Below are positions 17,015 to 25,642 of a DNA stretch of 64,000 nt, in pieces (positions within the stretch are counted from its first letter, which is position 1; every line of letters starts with the position of its first letter). The notes beneath the pieces were generated by a model that did no database searches, had not been told where the DNA came from, and worked only from the letters and a program-made list of their open reading frames with translations. The DNA is from Stagnihabitans tardus (lineage in GTDB: Bacteria > Pseudomonadota > Alphaproteobacteria > Rhodobacterales > Rhodobacteraceae), in the NCBI RefSeq assembly GCF_009925085.1, contig NZ_JAABNR010000014.1, positions 18,229 through 82,228 of the forward strand. The letters run 5' to 3'. A program made the position numbers and the translations under genes.

Positions 17015-18054
17015 CCAGCACTGTGCCGAGGATCACCGTCTCCCCGGCCCGCCGCTATAGTGTGGTGGCGGGACGTCGCTGGCCGGTGGAGGTCAGGCCC
17101 GCTCCCGGTGAGCTTTTGTCAAGCTGGCTGCATCGGGTTGCGCATGCCAACGGTGTGCCGCCGCGCTATTTCGGAGCGGTGCTCGGAGCTGCTGTCGAGA
17201 CATGGTCGGCCCAACTCGACCGGCATCTGCCGGAGGCCGTTCGCCGCATCCTGCTCGACCATACGTCGATCTGCCCCGACGATATCGACGGACTTTGTCT
17301 GGCCCACAGTCCCTTCTCGAGCGTGCGCTTGCGGCTGCGGAGCCGGCCGCAACATGCAGGGACTTCGACTGCGCAGTCCTGTTGGCTGCAGTTCTGTCCC
17401 ACCTGCCTGCGGGAAGACGAGGTGCCCTATTTCCGGCAGAGTTGGACTCTGGCAACCCGCGTGTCCTGCTTTCGCCATGGCTGCCGATTGCGCGACCGCT
17501 GCCCGTCTTGCGGTCAGGGCCTTGCTCCGTTCAGACAGGATCGCCTTGTTTCACAGCAATACTGCGCCTTCTGCGACGCTCCTCTCGCCAAACCGACGGA
17601 CCCGGCAAACCCAGGCGCCCGGCGTCTCGAGCGGCTGATCGACGATCTGCTTCGTCTTGACACAGCTGGGCTCGCACTTGGCGTGGGCCGGGGGAAACGG
17701 AAAACCCTGCCAGAGAGGATTGCAATATGCCCGGTGCCCGTCGGTACGACGACATCAACGATACCGCAACTGTCGCATCGGCTTCGCCACGATTTCTTCC
17801 GGCGGCTGTCGGAAGGGCAGAGCGGAATAGTTGGCCACAAAGGTGGTGGCCCGCTGAACCTTTGGGTCCGGCTTGCCAATGCCGCTGGAAACCACAACGG
17901 ATTGGTCAAGGAGCTCACGGATCAGCTTGCGGAAACTGCAGGGCTGCGGCGGGCCTCCTCCCCCAGAGCGACTGATCTGGCCGCCCTGCTGCGGGCAGCG
18001 ACCCAGCTACATGAAGCCCGCCGATCTGCAGCCGAAGCTCAACCCGCTCCTTAA
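17011..18054 (+). CDS. tniQ: TniQ target-selection protein
   Basis: The 347-aa protein opens with the TniQ signature (PVEVRPAPGELLSSWLHRVAHANGV) and carries a zinc-binding block with spaced cysteines: QFCPTCLREDEVPYF, VSCFRHGCRL and RCPSCGQGL, then YCAFCDAPL. TniQ proteins recognise target sites for Tn7-like transposition. No Cas genes occur in the window, so this is not a CRISPR-guided element. Its stop codon (18052-18054) overlaps the stop of the convergent scpB-like gene. Confidence 0.88.
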   Translation: MTSTVPRITVSPARRYSVVAGRRWPVEVRPAPGELLSSWLHRVAHANGVPPRYFGAVLGAAVETWSAQLDRHLPEAVRRILLDHTSICPDDIDGLCLAHSPFSSVRLRLRSRPQHAGTSTAQSCWLQFCPTCLREDEVPYFRQSWTLATRVSCFRHGCRLRDRCPSCGQGLAPFRQDRLVSQQYCAFCDAPLAKPTDPANPGARRLERLIDDLLRLDTAGLALGVGRGKRKTLPERIAICPVPVGTTTSTIPQLSHRLRHDFFRRLSEGQSGIVGHKGGGPLNLWVRLANAAGNHNGLVKELTDQLAETAGLRRASSPRATDLAALLRAATQLHEARRSAAEAQPAP

Positions 18055-18659
18055 ATGTCGTAAGCCTCCGACGGGCCCGCGAGGCCGGCATCTACGAGTT
18101 GCTCGGGATCGGGCAGGTCGCGCAAGGACGCCATCCCGAAGGTGGCAAGGAAGGTCTCGGTGGTGACAAAAGTGTAGGGCGCGCCGCGCCGGGGTTCGCG
18201 CGGGCCGGTGCCGATCAGGTCGCGCTCGGCCAACCTGCCGATCAGATCACGGCTGATCTCTTTGCCGAAGATGTCCTTCAGCCCGTCGCGGCTTACCGGC
18301 TGGTGGAATGCGATCGCCGCCAGCACGGCCAGATCGTATTCTGACAGATTCAGGGCCTGCTCCCCCACATCCGCCGCCGCGCGGATCGCCGGGGCATAGG
18401 CGGGCTTGGTCCGCAGCATCCATCCCGCGCCCACCTGCGCCACCTCATAGGGGCGGCCCACCATATCCACTGCCAGATCGTCAATCAGCAGGTCGACCGA
18501 GACCCCTGTGCCCACCACGCGCGCCAGATCCTCGCGCGCGACCGGCGAGGCGCTGGCAAACATCACCGCCTCGATCCGGCACATCCATTCCCGCCACCGC
18601 AGATCGGCTGGCAGGTCAGCCAGGTCCCGGTCAAGCCCCGCCTCCTCGCGCCGCGCCAT
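18051..18659 (-). CDS. ScpB-like segregation/condensation protein
   Basis: The 202-aa protein matches ScpB: WMCRIEAVMFASASPVAREDLARVVG, a first winged helix, then ALNLSEYDLAVLAAIAFHQPVSRDGLKDIFG, and a second winged helix ending RRGAPYTFVTTETFLATFGM. Chromosomal ScpB works with ScpA and SMC in chromosome compaction. Here neither partner is present in the window, so it is a plasmid paralogue with an unknown job. DUF1403 lies 2 bp upstream on the same strand, showing an operon. The convergent overlap with tniQ is notable. Confidence 0.85.
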   Translation of the reverse strand: MARREEAGLDRDLADLPADLRWREWMCRIEAVMFASASPVAREDLARVVGTGVSVDLLIDDLAVDMVGRPYEVAQVGAGWMLRTKPAYAPAIRAAADVGEQALNLSEYDLAVLAAIAFHQPVSRDGLKDIFGKEISRDLIGRLAERDLIGTGPREPRRGAPYTFVTTETFLATFGMASLRDLPDPEQLVDAGLAGPSEAYDI

Positions 18660-18661
18660 GG

Positions 18662-19549
18662 TCAGACCCCGTAAAGGCGAAACGTGTCCCGCCCAGTCAG
18701 CTCACGGATGGCCCCCTGGCTGACCAGCCGGTCGCACAGCCGCCGCGCGGCCCGGTCCGACATGAAGTCAAGGGCCGAGGGTGCCAGCGCATCGCGCGAC
18801 AGAAACAGATCGACGGCGCGCGTGGCCCCCTTGGCGCGCAGCTTGGGGGCCACCGCGCGCAATCGGACCGCCGCCCGGGAAAGTTCCGCCGCCAACGGCA
18901 GGGCCTGTCGCACCCCGACACCAACCGCCCTGTGACAGGCCAGCCGCAAGTCAGCCCCGCGCAGCTGCAGATCACGGGCCTTCAAGGCCAGCGACAATAG
19001 CGGCAGCACAAGATCCTGCCCCAGGGATTTCACCAGAACCGCATCGGCAAGGATCAAGGCCACGGTCTCGCCCCGCGGATTACCTTCCAACACGGCCTCG
19101 ATGACCTGCGCCGCGCGGTCAACCGGGGTTGGTCCGGTGGCATCCAGACAAAGGGCAATCTGCTCTGGCGCAACCCCCTCCAGCGCGCGGCTCAGATTCG
19201 AGACTGAAATCGGCCGCGCAACCGCCCTCGACCATTGTCGAAAAACTCGTCCCGCCGGGCCGGGATCATCGCCTGCTTTTGTCAGGTGCAAGGAGTCACG
19301 CAACGCTCCGGCCCCTTCGCGCCGACCGGCAATTCCTGCGCAAAACTCCGCTGCCACCAGCGCCAGGCGGTCACGCCACAAGGCCTGGGGCAGGTCTGCG
19401 GCGGTTGTAGCAAAGGTCAGATGCGCCAGTGCTGCCCCGGACCGGAACGCCGCAGCCTCGAAGGTTTCCGCCGGCCCGGACATGATCCAGCCCGGGAGGG
19501 GAGGGAGCATCGGCAGGGCCACAGTGGTCTGGATGCGCGGTTTTCTCAT
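18662..19549 (-). CDS. DUF1403 family protein
   Basis: The 295-aa protein is almost all helical and rich in Ala and Leu. The start (PPLPGWIMSGPAETFEAAAFRSGAALAHL) and the end (ALDFMSDRAARRLCDRLVSQGAIRELTGRDTFRLYGV) match DUF1403. The end resembles the C-terminal winged helix of the RHE_PE00001-type protein at 13355-14350 (GLIHEVTGQGRFRMW). It sits in an operon with scpB. No activity is known; the shared end hints that both proteins bind DNA or a common partner. Confidence 0.78.
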   Translation of the reverse strand: MRKPRIQTTVALPMLPPLPGWIMSGPAETFEAAAFRSGAALAHLTFATTAADLPQALWRDRLALVAAEFCAGIAGRREGAGALRDSLHLTKAGDDPGPAGRVFRQWSRAVARPISVSNLSRALEGVAPEQIALCLDATGPTPVDRAAQVIEAVLEGNPRGETVALILADAVLVKSLGQDLVLPLLSLALKARDLQLRGADLRLACHRAVGVGVRQALPLAAELSRAAVRLRAVAPKLRAKGATRAVDLFLSRDALAPSALDFMSDRAARRLCDRLVSQGAIRELTGRDTFRLYGV

Positions 19550-19627
19550 GGCGAGAGCCTATTTCAACGCGGCGCTTAATACCAGAAATTATGCCTGCAA
19601 CCGCCGCATCGTTGTCATCGTTGCAAT

Positions 19628-19652
19628 GTCCAATAATCTTGCATTATCGGAC
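19628..19652. other. Candidate tyrosine-recombinase core site
   Basis: GTCCAATAAT (19628-19637) and ATTATCGGAC (19643-19652) are near-perfect inverted arms of 10 bp around a 5-nt spacer. It lies 12 nt before the start of the first tyrosine recombinase gene. Xer/lambda-type core sites have this form. No second copy was found, so this remains a candidate. Confidence 0.35.
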
Positions 19653-19663
19653 GTGCCGGGAGT

Positions 19664-20773
19664 ATGCTCGACGGTATGACCGAAACGCCCGAGAAATCGC
19701 CTTCAGAACCCCCGGAACGTCCCGATCGCCATGAGCGGGACGACAGCGCTGATACGGAGCGCGACACGATCGCCCTGCCCTCCCATGTCGCTGGCTCGGG
19801 CACGCTCGACCGCCTGGTCGAAACGGCGCGTGACTATGCGCGTCAGGCGGCGTCGGAGAACACGCTGAAGGCCTACACCAAGGATTGGGCCCACTTCGCG
19901 CGCTGGTGCCGGATGCGTGGCGCGGACCCTCTCCCCTCGTCGTCCCAGCTGATCGGCCTCTACATCGCCGATCTGGCAGCGCCGAGCGGCAAAGCACCTG
20001 CCCTCTCGGCCTCCTCTATAGAACGGCGGCTGTCTGGCCTGACCTGGGGTTATGCGCAGCGCGGAGAGCGGCTCGACCGCAAAGATCGGCACATTGCCAG
20101 CGTCCTGGCTGGCATCCGCCGCAAGCACGCACGGCCACCAGCACAGAAAGAGGCCATTCTGCCGGAAGACCTGCGCGACATGCTGGCAACCCTCCCCCAC
20201 GATTTGCGCGGCCTGCGCGACCGGGCGATCCTGCTGATCGGCTTTTCTGGTGGCCTGCGTCGGTCCGAAATTGTCAGCCTCGACCACGGCAAGGATGACA
20301 CGCCTGACTCCGGCGGCTGGGTCGAGATCTTGGAGGACGGCGTGCTCCTCACCCTGCGCGGCAAGACCGGTTGGCGCGAGGTCGAAATCGCCCGCGGCTC
20401 ATCAGATCAGACCTGCCCGGTCCATGCCCTGACGCAGTGGCTGCATTACGCAAGGATCGACTTCGGCCCGATCTTCGTCGCCACGTCACGCAACGGCCTG
20501 AAAGCTACGAGCGAGCGGTTGTCGGACAAGCACGTCGCCCGGCTGATCAAGTCCTGCGCCCGCGAGGCCGGGCTACGCCCTGATCTGCCTGAAGCCGAGC
20601 GCGTGCGGCTGTTCTCGGGCCATTCCCTGCGCGCAGGCCTTGCCAGCAGCGCGGAAGTTGATGAGCGCTACGTTCAAAAGCAGCTTGGTCATGCCAGCGC
20701 AGAGATGACCCGCCGATACCAGCGACGCCGCGACAGGTTCCGGGTGAACCTGACCAAGGCCGCAGGCCTGTAA
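19664..20773 (+). CDS. Tyrosine recombinase / site-specific integrase (first)
   Basis: The 369-aa protein has a SAM-like N-terminal domain (TLKAYTKDWAHFARWCRMRG) and a catalytic domain. Catalytic residues are visible: the first Arg in FSGGLRRSEIVSLD, the HxxR box in SGHSLRAGLASSA, the second His in KQLGHASAEMT and the Tyr in RRYQRRRDRF. All are intact. It is followed 24 bp later by a second tyrosine recombinase and then a serine resolvase. A later ATG at 19676 is an alternative start. Probable roles are integration or multimer resolution of the element. Confidence 0.9.
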   Translation: MLDGMTETPEKSPSEPPERPDRHERDDSADTERDTIALPSHVAGSGTLDRLVETARDYARQAASENTLKAYTKDWAHFARWCRMRGADPLPSSSQLIGLYIADLAAPSGKAPALSASSIERRLSGLTWGYAQRGERLDRKDRHIASVLAGIRRKHARPPAQKEAILPEDLRDMLATLPHDLRGLRDRAILLIGFSGGLRRSEIVSLDHGKDDTPDSGGWVEILEDGVLLTLRGKTGWREVEIARGSSDQTCPVHALTQWLHYARIDFGPIFVATSRNGLKATSERLSDKHVARLIKSCAREAGLRPDLPEAERVRLFSGHSLRAGLASSAEVDERYVQKQLGHASAEMTRRYQRRRDRFRVNLTKAAGL

Positions 20774-20797
20774 GCCCCCTGCCCTTCCGTCGAGCCT

Positions 20798-21811
20798 TTG
20801 CTGAAATGCCAAGCTCCAACCAGACCGCTCAGGTTTCAGCTAATCGCTTCAATTGAAATCGGGAACCAAACGCGACAACGGGATCTGGCCTATATCGCAG
20901 CCTGGAAGATGGCATCCTTCGGCAGGCCGCTGGACTGGCCCGAGGAGGAGAAGGTCGCGCTGCGCTTCATCCTCGATCACGCACAGGACCTGACGGAAAA
21001 GCCCGGACCTGCTCAAGATGTGGCGATGGAGTTGATCGCTATCGGATTGCGCCGAGCGCTTTCCTGCCCTTCCCCTGCTACGCTGGACCGCCGGATCGCG
21101 AGCTGGCAGGCGTTTCATCGGATGCGCAATCTGCCCTCGCCTTTCTCGTCGCCTCTCGTGCAGCAGGCTCGTCAGAAGTCGCGGCGCGCCAATGCACGGC
21201 CGCGGGTGCCAAAGTCGCCCAAGCCAGTGACCCGCGACATTCTGGAAGCGCTGTTGGACACATGCGACGACAGCCATCGCGGTATCCGGGACCGGTCCAT
21301 GCTGATGTTGGCCTTTGCCAGCGGCGGGCGGCGGCGGTCGGAGGTGACAGCTCTGAACGTCGAAGATGTCGGACTTGAAGATTTCGCCGCCAAAGGTCTT
21401 GTCTGGCTGCGCCTGCTGGAGACCAAGACCACAAAAAAGGATCAGGCTCCGCGCCTGCCGATGAAGGGACGAGCAGCCCGTGCTCTGGTGCATTGGCTGG
21501 ACGTGACAAAGCTGACCAGTGGCCCGCTGTTCCGTCCCGTCTCCCTTTCCGACCGCCCCCTCCCCCGCCGCCTTGCCTCGGACGCGCTACGGACGATCCT
21601 GCGACACCGGTTGGAGCTCGCCGGGATGCCGGTAGACTTTGCGACCCCGCACGGACTGAGGGCAGGCTTTCTGACCCAAGCTGCACTCGACGGCGCCCCA
21701 CTGGCCGCCGCGATGAAGCTGTCGCTGCACCGCTCTGCCGTGCAGGCCCAGAAATACTATGCCGATGTCGAGATCAGCGAGAACCCGGCGACTGACCTTC
21801 TAGGTGACTGA
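20798..21811 (+). CDS. Tyrosine recombinase / site-specific integrase (second)
   Basis: The 337-aa protein keeps the catalytic Arg (ASGGRRRSEVTALN), HxxR (TPHGLRAGFLTQA), an Arg/His position in LSLHRSAVQAQ and the Tyr in KYYADVE. The N-terminal region differs from the first recombinase, so this is not a recent duplicate. The start is uncertain: the first in-frame codon is not ATG, and ATG 20909 is possible. Paired tyrosine recombinases with different specificity, as in two- or three-recombinase RIT elements, act as a team on some mobile elements. Confidence 0.85.
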   Translation: MLKCQAPTRPLRFQLIASIEIGNQTRQRDLAYIAAWKMASFGRPLDWPEEEKVALRFILDHAQDLTEKPGPAQDVAMELIAIGLRRALSCPSPATLDRRIASWQAFHRMRNLPSPFSSPLVQQARQKSRRANARPRVPKSPKPVTRDILEALLDTCDDSHRGIRDRSMLMLAFASGGRRRSEVTALNVEDVGLEDFAAKGLVWLRLLETKTTKKDQAPRLPMKGRAARALVHWLDVTKLTSGPLFRPVSLSDRPLPRRLASDALRTILRHRLELAGMPVDFATPHGLRAGFLTQAALDGAPLAAAMKLSLHRSAVQAQKYYADVEISENPATDLLGD

Positions 21812-21869
21812 CTTTGCAAGGAAACGGTCGTTTAGTGATGGTATCGGAAACTGCAAACGGCCTGTTTTG

Positions 21870-22766
21870 ATGCCCCTGATCGGCTATGCGCGCATCTCGA
21901 CAGAGGATCAGACCCCCCTGCCCCAGTCGCAGGCCCTGAAATCCGCAGGCTGCGCCGAGATCCATGAGGAACAGGCTTCGGGCGGAAATCGTGCCCGGCC
22001 GGTGCTGGCGCGGGTGCTGGAGCGGATCGGCAAGGGCGACACGCTTGTGGTGGTGCGCATCGACCGTCTGGCGCGGTCGCTCTCGCACCTCCTCGAGGTG
22101 ATCGAACGGCTGGAGGCCAAGAGCGCCTTCTTCCGCTCGCTGACCGATCCCATCGACACATCCTCGCCTCAGGGCAAGTTCACCCTGCAGGTCCTGGGCG
22201 CCGCGGCCGAGTTCGAGCGCGCCCTGATCCGCGAACGCACCAAGGCCGGCCTGGCCAGCGCACGAACCAAGGGCCGGGTCGGCGGCAATCCGGGCCTCCG
22301 CGCCCGTGATCCGGCGGCGCTGCGAAAGGTGCGGCTGGCGCGACAGGACGGCTACATGGAACGCCTGAACGAGACGGCTCAGGATTGGGTGCCCCATGTC
22401 CGCCGCCTGCGGCCCGACATGGCCTGGGAGGACGTGCTGCGCATCGTCAACGGTCCCCTGCCCCGCGAGCGCCAGTGGACGCAAAGCCGCCTTTTGCGCG
22501 CCGTGAATGCCTATGTCAGCGATGGCTTTCTGCCCGAGACTGTGCTCGTCCGCGCCGGCCGCCGCGAGACCGACGACCGCCTGCCCGCCATCGTCGCCGC
22601 CATCAAGGGCGCGGACCCCGAGATCACACTTCAGGCGATCTGCAACCGGCTGGAGGCGATGCGCGAGCGCACGCCCCGTGGGCGGACAAGCTGGCAACCC
22701 TCCTCGGTGAAGATGCTGCTGGAGCGGGCTGAGAGGCTGGGGCTGTTAGAGCAATATACTGCCTAA
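21870..22766 (+). CDS. Serine recombinase (resolvase/invertase type)
   Basis: The start is ATG 21870 (MPLIGYARISTEDQ). The 298-aa protein has the resolvase core: catalytic Ser in YARISTEDQ, VVVRIDRLARSLSHL, and the E-helix GAAAEFERALIRERTKAGLASAR. It has an extended C-terminal part of about 150 residues, more than the short helix-turn-helix of Tn3 resolvases. The 59 bp upstream (21812-21869) contain short inverted repeats around AAACG and could be its res site. It may resolve cointegrates formed by the tni transposase. Confidence 0.88.
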   Translation: MPLIGYARISTEDQTPLPQSQALKSAGCAEIHEEQASGGNRARPVLARVLERIGKGDTLVVVRIDRLARSLSHLLEVIERLEAKSAFFRSLTDPIDTSSPQGKFTLQVLGAAAEFERALIRERTKAGLASARTKGRVGGNPGLRARDPAALRKVRLARQDGYMERLNETAQDWVPHVRRLRPDMAWEDVLRIVNGPLPRERQWTQSRLLRAVNAYVSDGFLPETVLVRAGRRETDDRLPAIVAAIKGADPEITLQAICNRLEAMRERTPRGRTSWQPSSVKMLLERAERLGLLEQYTA

Positions 22767-22795
22767 GAGATTGTTTTTATTTTACTCTTTGGCAT

Positions 22796-22811
22796 CTTGC
22801 CAGTTGGCAAC
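22796..22811. promoter_or_regulatory. parS-like site (imperfect), next to the parB stop
   Basis: The 16-bp sequence CTTGCCAGTTGGCAAC differs in two places from the perfect palindrome at 26706-26721. It ends exactly where the parB coding sequence ends. With the second site it brackets the parB-parA-origin-rep cassette. Confidence 0.6.
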
Positions 22812-23807
22812 TCACCTTTTTCCTTTGGGGCGGCCAGCAAGAAATGCATCAAATGCGACCCGGAGCTCTTCATCAGAAAGCTTTTCACTGAACTCTAGTA
22901 TGACCTTCGAGCCGCGCTTCCGCAGCGTCACACCAGTACCGCCTTCAGCGCCGCGAAATACTTGCTCTGGCGGCCGCGTGCGCTTTGGACTCGATGCCGC
23001 ACTCTTGAGGATAGACAGCACCTTTGAAGCCTCAATGGGAGTCCCCTTCCCTTCCCGAGCCGCAGCCTGCCTAGCGGCAACATCTTGCGCGGCCTCCAAG
23101 ACTGCGGGTCCCGACTTTGGATCGGCCAAAAGCGGCTTTAGAGTCCGGGCATGGAGCTCCTTGATGTCACGAATGGACGCGTAAGCCGACACGATGATGT
23201 CAGGCAGCCTTGCCAAAGTAAGATACCGAGACAACCAGCCCTCGGAGACCTCAAGTCGCTCGGCCATCGCTTTCTGGCGACCACCATAGTATTGTTCAAG
23301 CGCACCCGCGTAGTCCTTCGCGCGCTCGAAGTCCGAGATGTCTTCCCGATCCCGATTCTCAACATCGGCAAGTCGAAACGCTTCCTCATCCGAAAGTTCG
23401 CGCACTTCCACGAGGTACCGGAACTGCGGATAGTTGTTTGCACGAAGCCAGGACACCGCGAAATGGCGTCTTGCTCCGCAGATCACTTCGTATTCAGCGG
23501 CCTGTCCTCTTCCCAACTTTCTGACGATGGCCGGGAATTCCTGCTGCCCTTGAGATCGGATCGAGTCGATCAGATCACGGCAATTGTCTTCATTCAAAAG
23601 CTCGTATGCGCGATTGTGCCGCTCCCACATCACACACAACGCCGGGTCAACCCAGCGAAGTACCTTTTCCTCTCGCTCGCCAACTTCGGCCAGCGCATTT
23701 GACCGACGAAGGAATCTGGTGCCACCACGATCATCTTCGCCCGGGGCGGCATCCTTGTTTAGGTCTTTGAGGACGTCTTCAAAGATCGCATCGTGACGTT
23801 TGCTCAT
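22812..23807 (-). CDS. parB: Plasmid partition protein ParB
   Basis: The 331-aa protein has the ParB/RepB fold. The N-terminal CTP-binding region includes LIDSIRSQGQQEFPAIVRK and the box VICGARRHFAVSWLRA, followed by DREDISDFERAKDYAGAL. A central helix-turn-helix follows (KAMAERLEVSEGWLSRYLTLARLPD), then a C-terminal region ending KVILEFSEKLSDEEL. It overlaps parA by 4 bp (ATGA), so the two are co-translated. It would bind the GTTGCCAGCTGGCAAC-type sites that flank the cassette and drive plasmid segregation with ParA. Confidence 0.93.
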   Translation of the reverse strand: MSKRHDAIFEDVLKDLNKDAAPGEDDRGGTRFLRRSNALAEVGEREEKVLRWVDPALCVMWERHNRAYELLNEDNCRDLIDSIRSQGQQEFPAIVRKLGRGQAAEYEVICGARRHFAVSWLRANNYPQFRYLVEVRELSDEEAFRLADVENRDREDISDFERAKDYAGALEQYYGGRQKAMAERLEVSEGWLSRYLTLARLPDIIVSAYASIRDIKELHARTLKPLLADPKSGPAVLEAAQDVAARQAAAREGKGTPIEASKVLSILKSAASSPKRTRPPEQVFRGAEGGTGVTLRKRGSKVILEFSEKLSDEELRVAFDAFLAGRPKGKR

Positions 23808-25006
23808 AGGACTCCCTCCTTCCGAAGTGCGCGGTGGTGGCTTGGCCAGGTCTTTCGGGCCAGTGTCTCGACCTCCCGGCCGACCGCATCAAGATAAGCT
23901 CGGCAGCGCTTGTGAGTTTCCGTTCGCGTACTTGGACCGGTCAACTCATAGACGGTCGATAGGTTTGCCGTCGCGTTATCGATCTCGGCGCTGTCTTTCA
24001 GGACTGACTGGAGCATATCCTGGGGAAAGACTGCGTCCATCATGCGCTTGATGGCGACATGTGCTGACTTCTGGTCGTTCATTTTCGAAGCAAGAATCTT
24101 TACAAAGCTGTACGAACGCTCCCCGCCGAACTTCGCCAGTTCCGAGAGTGTTGCCTCCATCATCTTGAGGAAGTGGGCTGTGGAAGCAAAATCGATGTTG
24201 CTTGGCGGTGCTGGAATGAGAAGTGCGTTCGCTGCACGCAGGACGGAAAGGGAGATCATTCCGAGCGCCGGCGGTGGGTCCAGGAGCACAACGTCAAACT
24301 GATCCGAGATGCTGGCTATGCCGTCCCGAAGCCGGTCAAGGATGAAAGTGGGCTCTCGCGCCATCCGTGCGGCAAACTCGTACTCTGCGTCATAGAGTCC
24401 AAGGTTTGCCGGAATCAGAGCGATCCCTGGCCAATAAGTTGCGCGGAGAGCGTAGTGGAGCGACTTGGGCCCACCATGGCGCAAGAAAGGGTAAAGCGTG
24501 TCCTCTTCCTCATCGACATCAACGTCGGGGTTCATCCCGAAGATCGCAGTAGACGACGCCTGACTGTCACAATCGATCACGCAGACACGATAGCCCTTAA
24601 GCGCAAAGTATTGCGCCAGGTGACTGACAATCGTGGACTTGCCGACTCCCCCTTTGAAATTCTGGACAGCAAGGACAAGTGCCGGATCGTCTGGGGCGCG
24701 ATGAGGTAGCGTGCCGAACACCTCGCGCATCTTGTTGACCTGGGCGAGTGTGTATCCAGTGCGCCGACCTGTGCCGTCATCCTTGTCCGGCTCTGGTAAC
24801 CGTCCATCCGCCTCAGCATCCCGGATCGCTTTCTCTGTTCGTCCAACCATGTCCGCAGCCGTGCGAACATTGAAGCGAATTTCCAGGCGCTTCTCCGCAT
24901 TCGGGGCGAAGACACGCTCTCGCAGCCTTTCGATCACAGTGGCCGCACGGCGCGTCAGTTGGGTAAGTTCGTTCAGCGTGACCGGGGGAAGTACGGTATC
25001 GTCCAT
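23804..25006 (-). CDS. parA: Plasmid partition ATPase ParA
   Basis: The start was set at ATG 25006 after AGAGAG, giving 400 aa; the longer frame reads into the intergenic region. An N-terminal DNA-binding part (TAADMVGRTEKAIRDAEADGRLP) precedes the Walker-type ATPase, with deviant Walker A VQNFKGGVGKSTIVSHLAQ, A' CVIDCDSQASSTAIFG and Walker B VVLLDPPPALGMI. The N-terminal HTH extension marks type Ia ParA, which also represses its own operon. The promoter must lie between 25007 and the iterons. Confidence 0.94.
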   Translation of the reverse strand: MDDTVLPPVTLNELTQLTRRAATVIERLRERVFAPNAEKRLEIRFNVRTAADMVGRTEKAIRDAEADGRLPEPDKDDGTGRRTGYTLAQVNKMREVFGTLPHRAPDDPALVLAVQNFKGGVGKSTIVSHLAQYFALKGYRVCVIDCDSQASSTAIFGMNPDVDVDEEEDTLYPFLRHGGPKSLHYALRATYWPGIALIPANLGLYDAEYEFAARMAREPTFILDRLRDGIASISDQFDVVLLDPPPALGMISLSVLRAANALLIPAPPSNIDFASTAHFLKMMEATLSELAKFGGERSYSFVKILASKMNDQKSAHVAIKRMMDAVFPQDMLQSVLKDSAEIDNATANLSTVYELTGPSTRTETHKRCRAYLDAVGREVETLARKTWPSHHRALRKEGVL

Positions 25007-25228
25007 CAGCTGCTCTCTGTGGTTTCTATGGGGAACCATGCGGGAAGTTCGCAGCGGCGTAAAGTTCGGAAATCGTGGGGTAGGACTGCAAAATTCGGAA
25101 ATGCGCCTGTAGCCCGTCAACTATCGCTCATTTGGCACACGAAGCGTCAGAACCGGAAGTTGGGGTCAGGTTTAGGCTCTGAGCTATCCCAATATGTATG
25201 TCATTGGAAGCCGGGAGCTGCGGTCGAG

Positions 25229-25342
25229 CTAGCTCGCCTTGAAAAAAATATCCACAAGAAAAACCTCTTAGTTCAGATTCTCTTGGGTTCTAGTGTTCGC
25301 GATGACTAAGCTATTGATAAAAATATAAAAAGGATCTGAAGG
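25229..25342. other. AT-rich part of the plasmid origin with a DnaA-like box
   Basis: This stretch is far richer in A and T than its surroundings (for example the run AAAAATATAAAAAGG near 25318-25333) and holds ATATCCACA at about 25246-25254, one base away from a DnaA box. It lies immediately to the left of the iterons, as expected for a DNA-unwinding element. Confidence 0.6.
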
Positions 25343-25448
25343 CTTACGTTTTGGGCGGCAGCGCTTACCTTACGGGATGTGAGGACTTACGAATCGGGGC
25401 GGCAAGTCTTACATTTTGGCGCGTGGGCTAGCCTTACATTTTGGGTGA
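25343..25448 (+). repeat. Iterons of the plasmid origin (oriV)
   Basis: Five copies of a CTTACRTTTTGGGYG-like unit begin at 25343, 25364, 25386, 25408 and 25433. The spacing is 21-25 bp, about two helix turns, and all copies are in the same direction. Further matches begin at 25535 (CTTACAAATTGGGTG) and 25595 (CTTACGCGCTTGGCG), just before the initiator gene. Such iterons bind Rep_3-type initiators. Confidence 0.82.
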
Positions 25449-25642
25449 GCTGGTGTGCCTGGCGGGACGACGGCAATTTTTCCTTAGTTATCAGCCGCCT
25501 GCGAATCAGCCACGAATCATCTCCGCACGTAACTCTTACAAATTGGGTGACTTGCGTCGCCGGAGGGGTGTAGCCGAACCAAGGACCTTGATCGCTTACG
25601 CGCTTGGCGATACAAAAGTAAGGCAACTGAAGTACGGGTTCC

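Noticed and set aside
14470..18054. CRISPR-associated transposon (CAST)
   Set aside because: tniA/B/Q are present, but no cas genes, CRISPR repeats or guide-like arrays are seen in the window.
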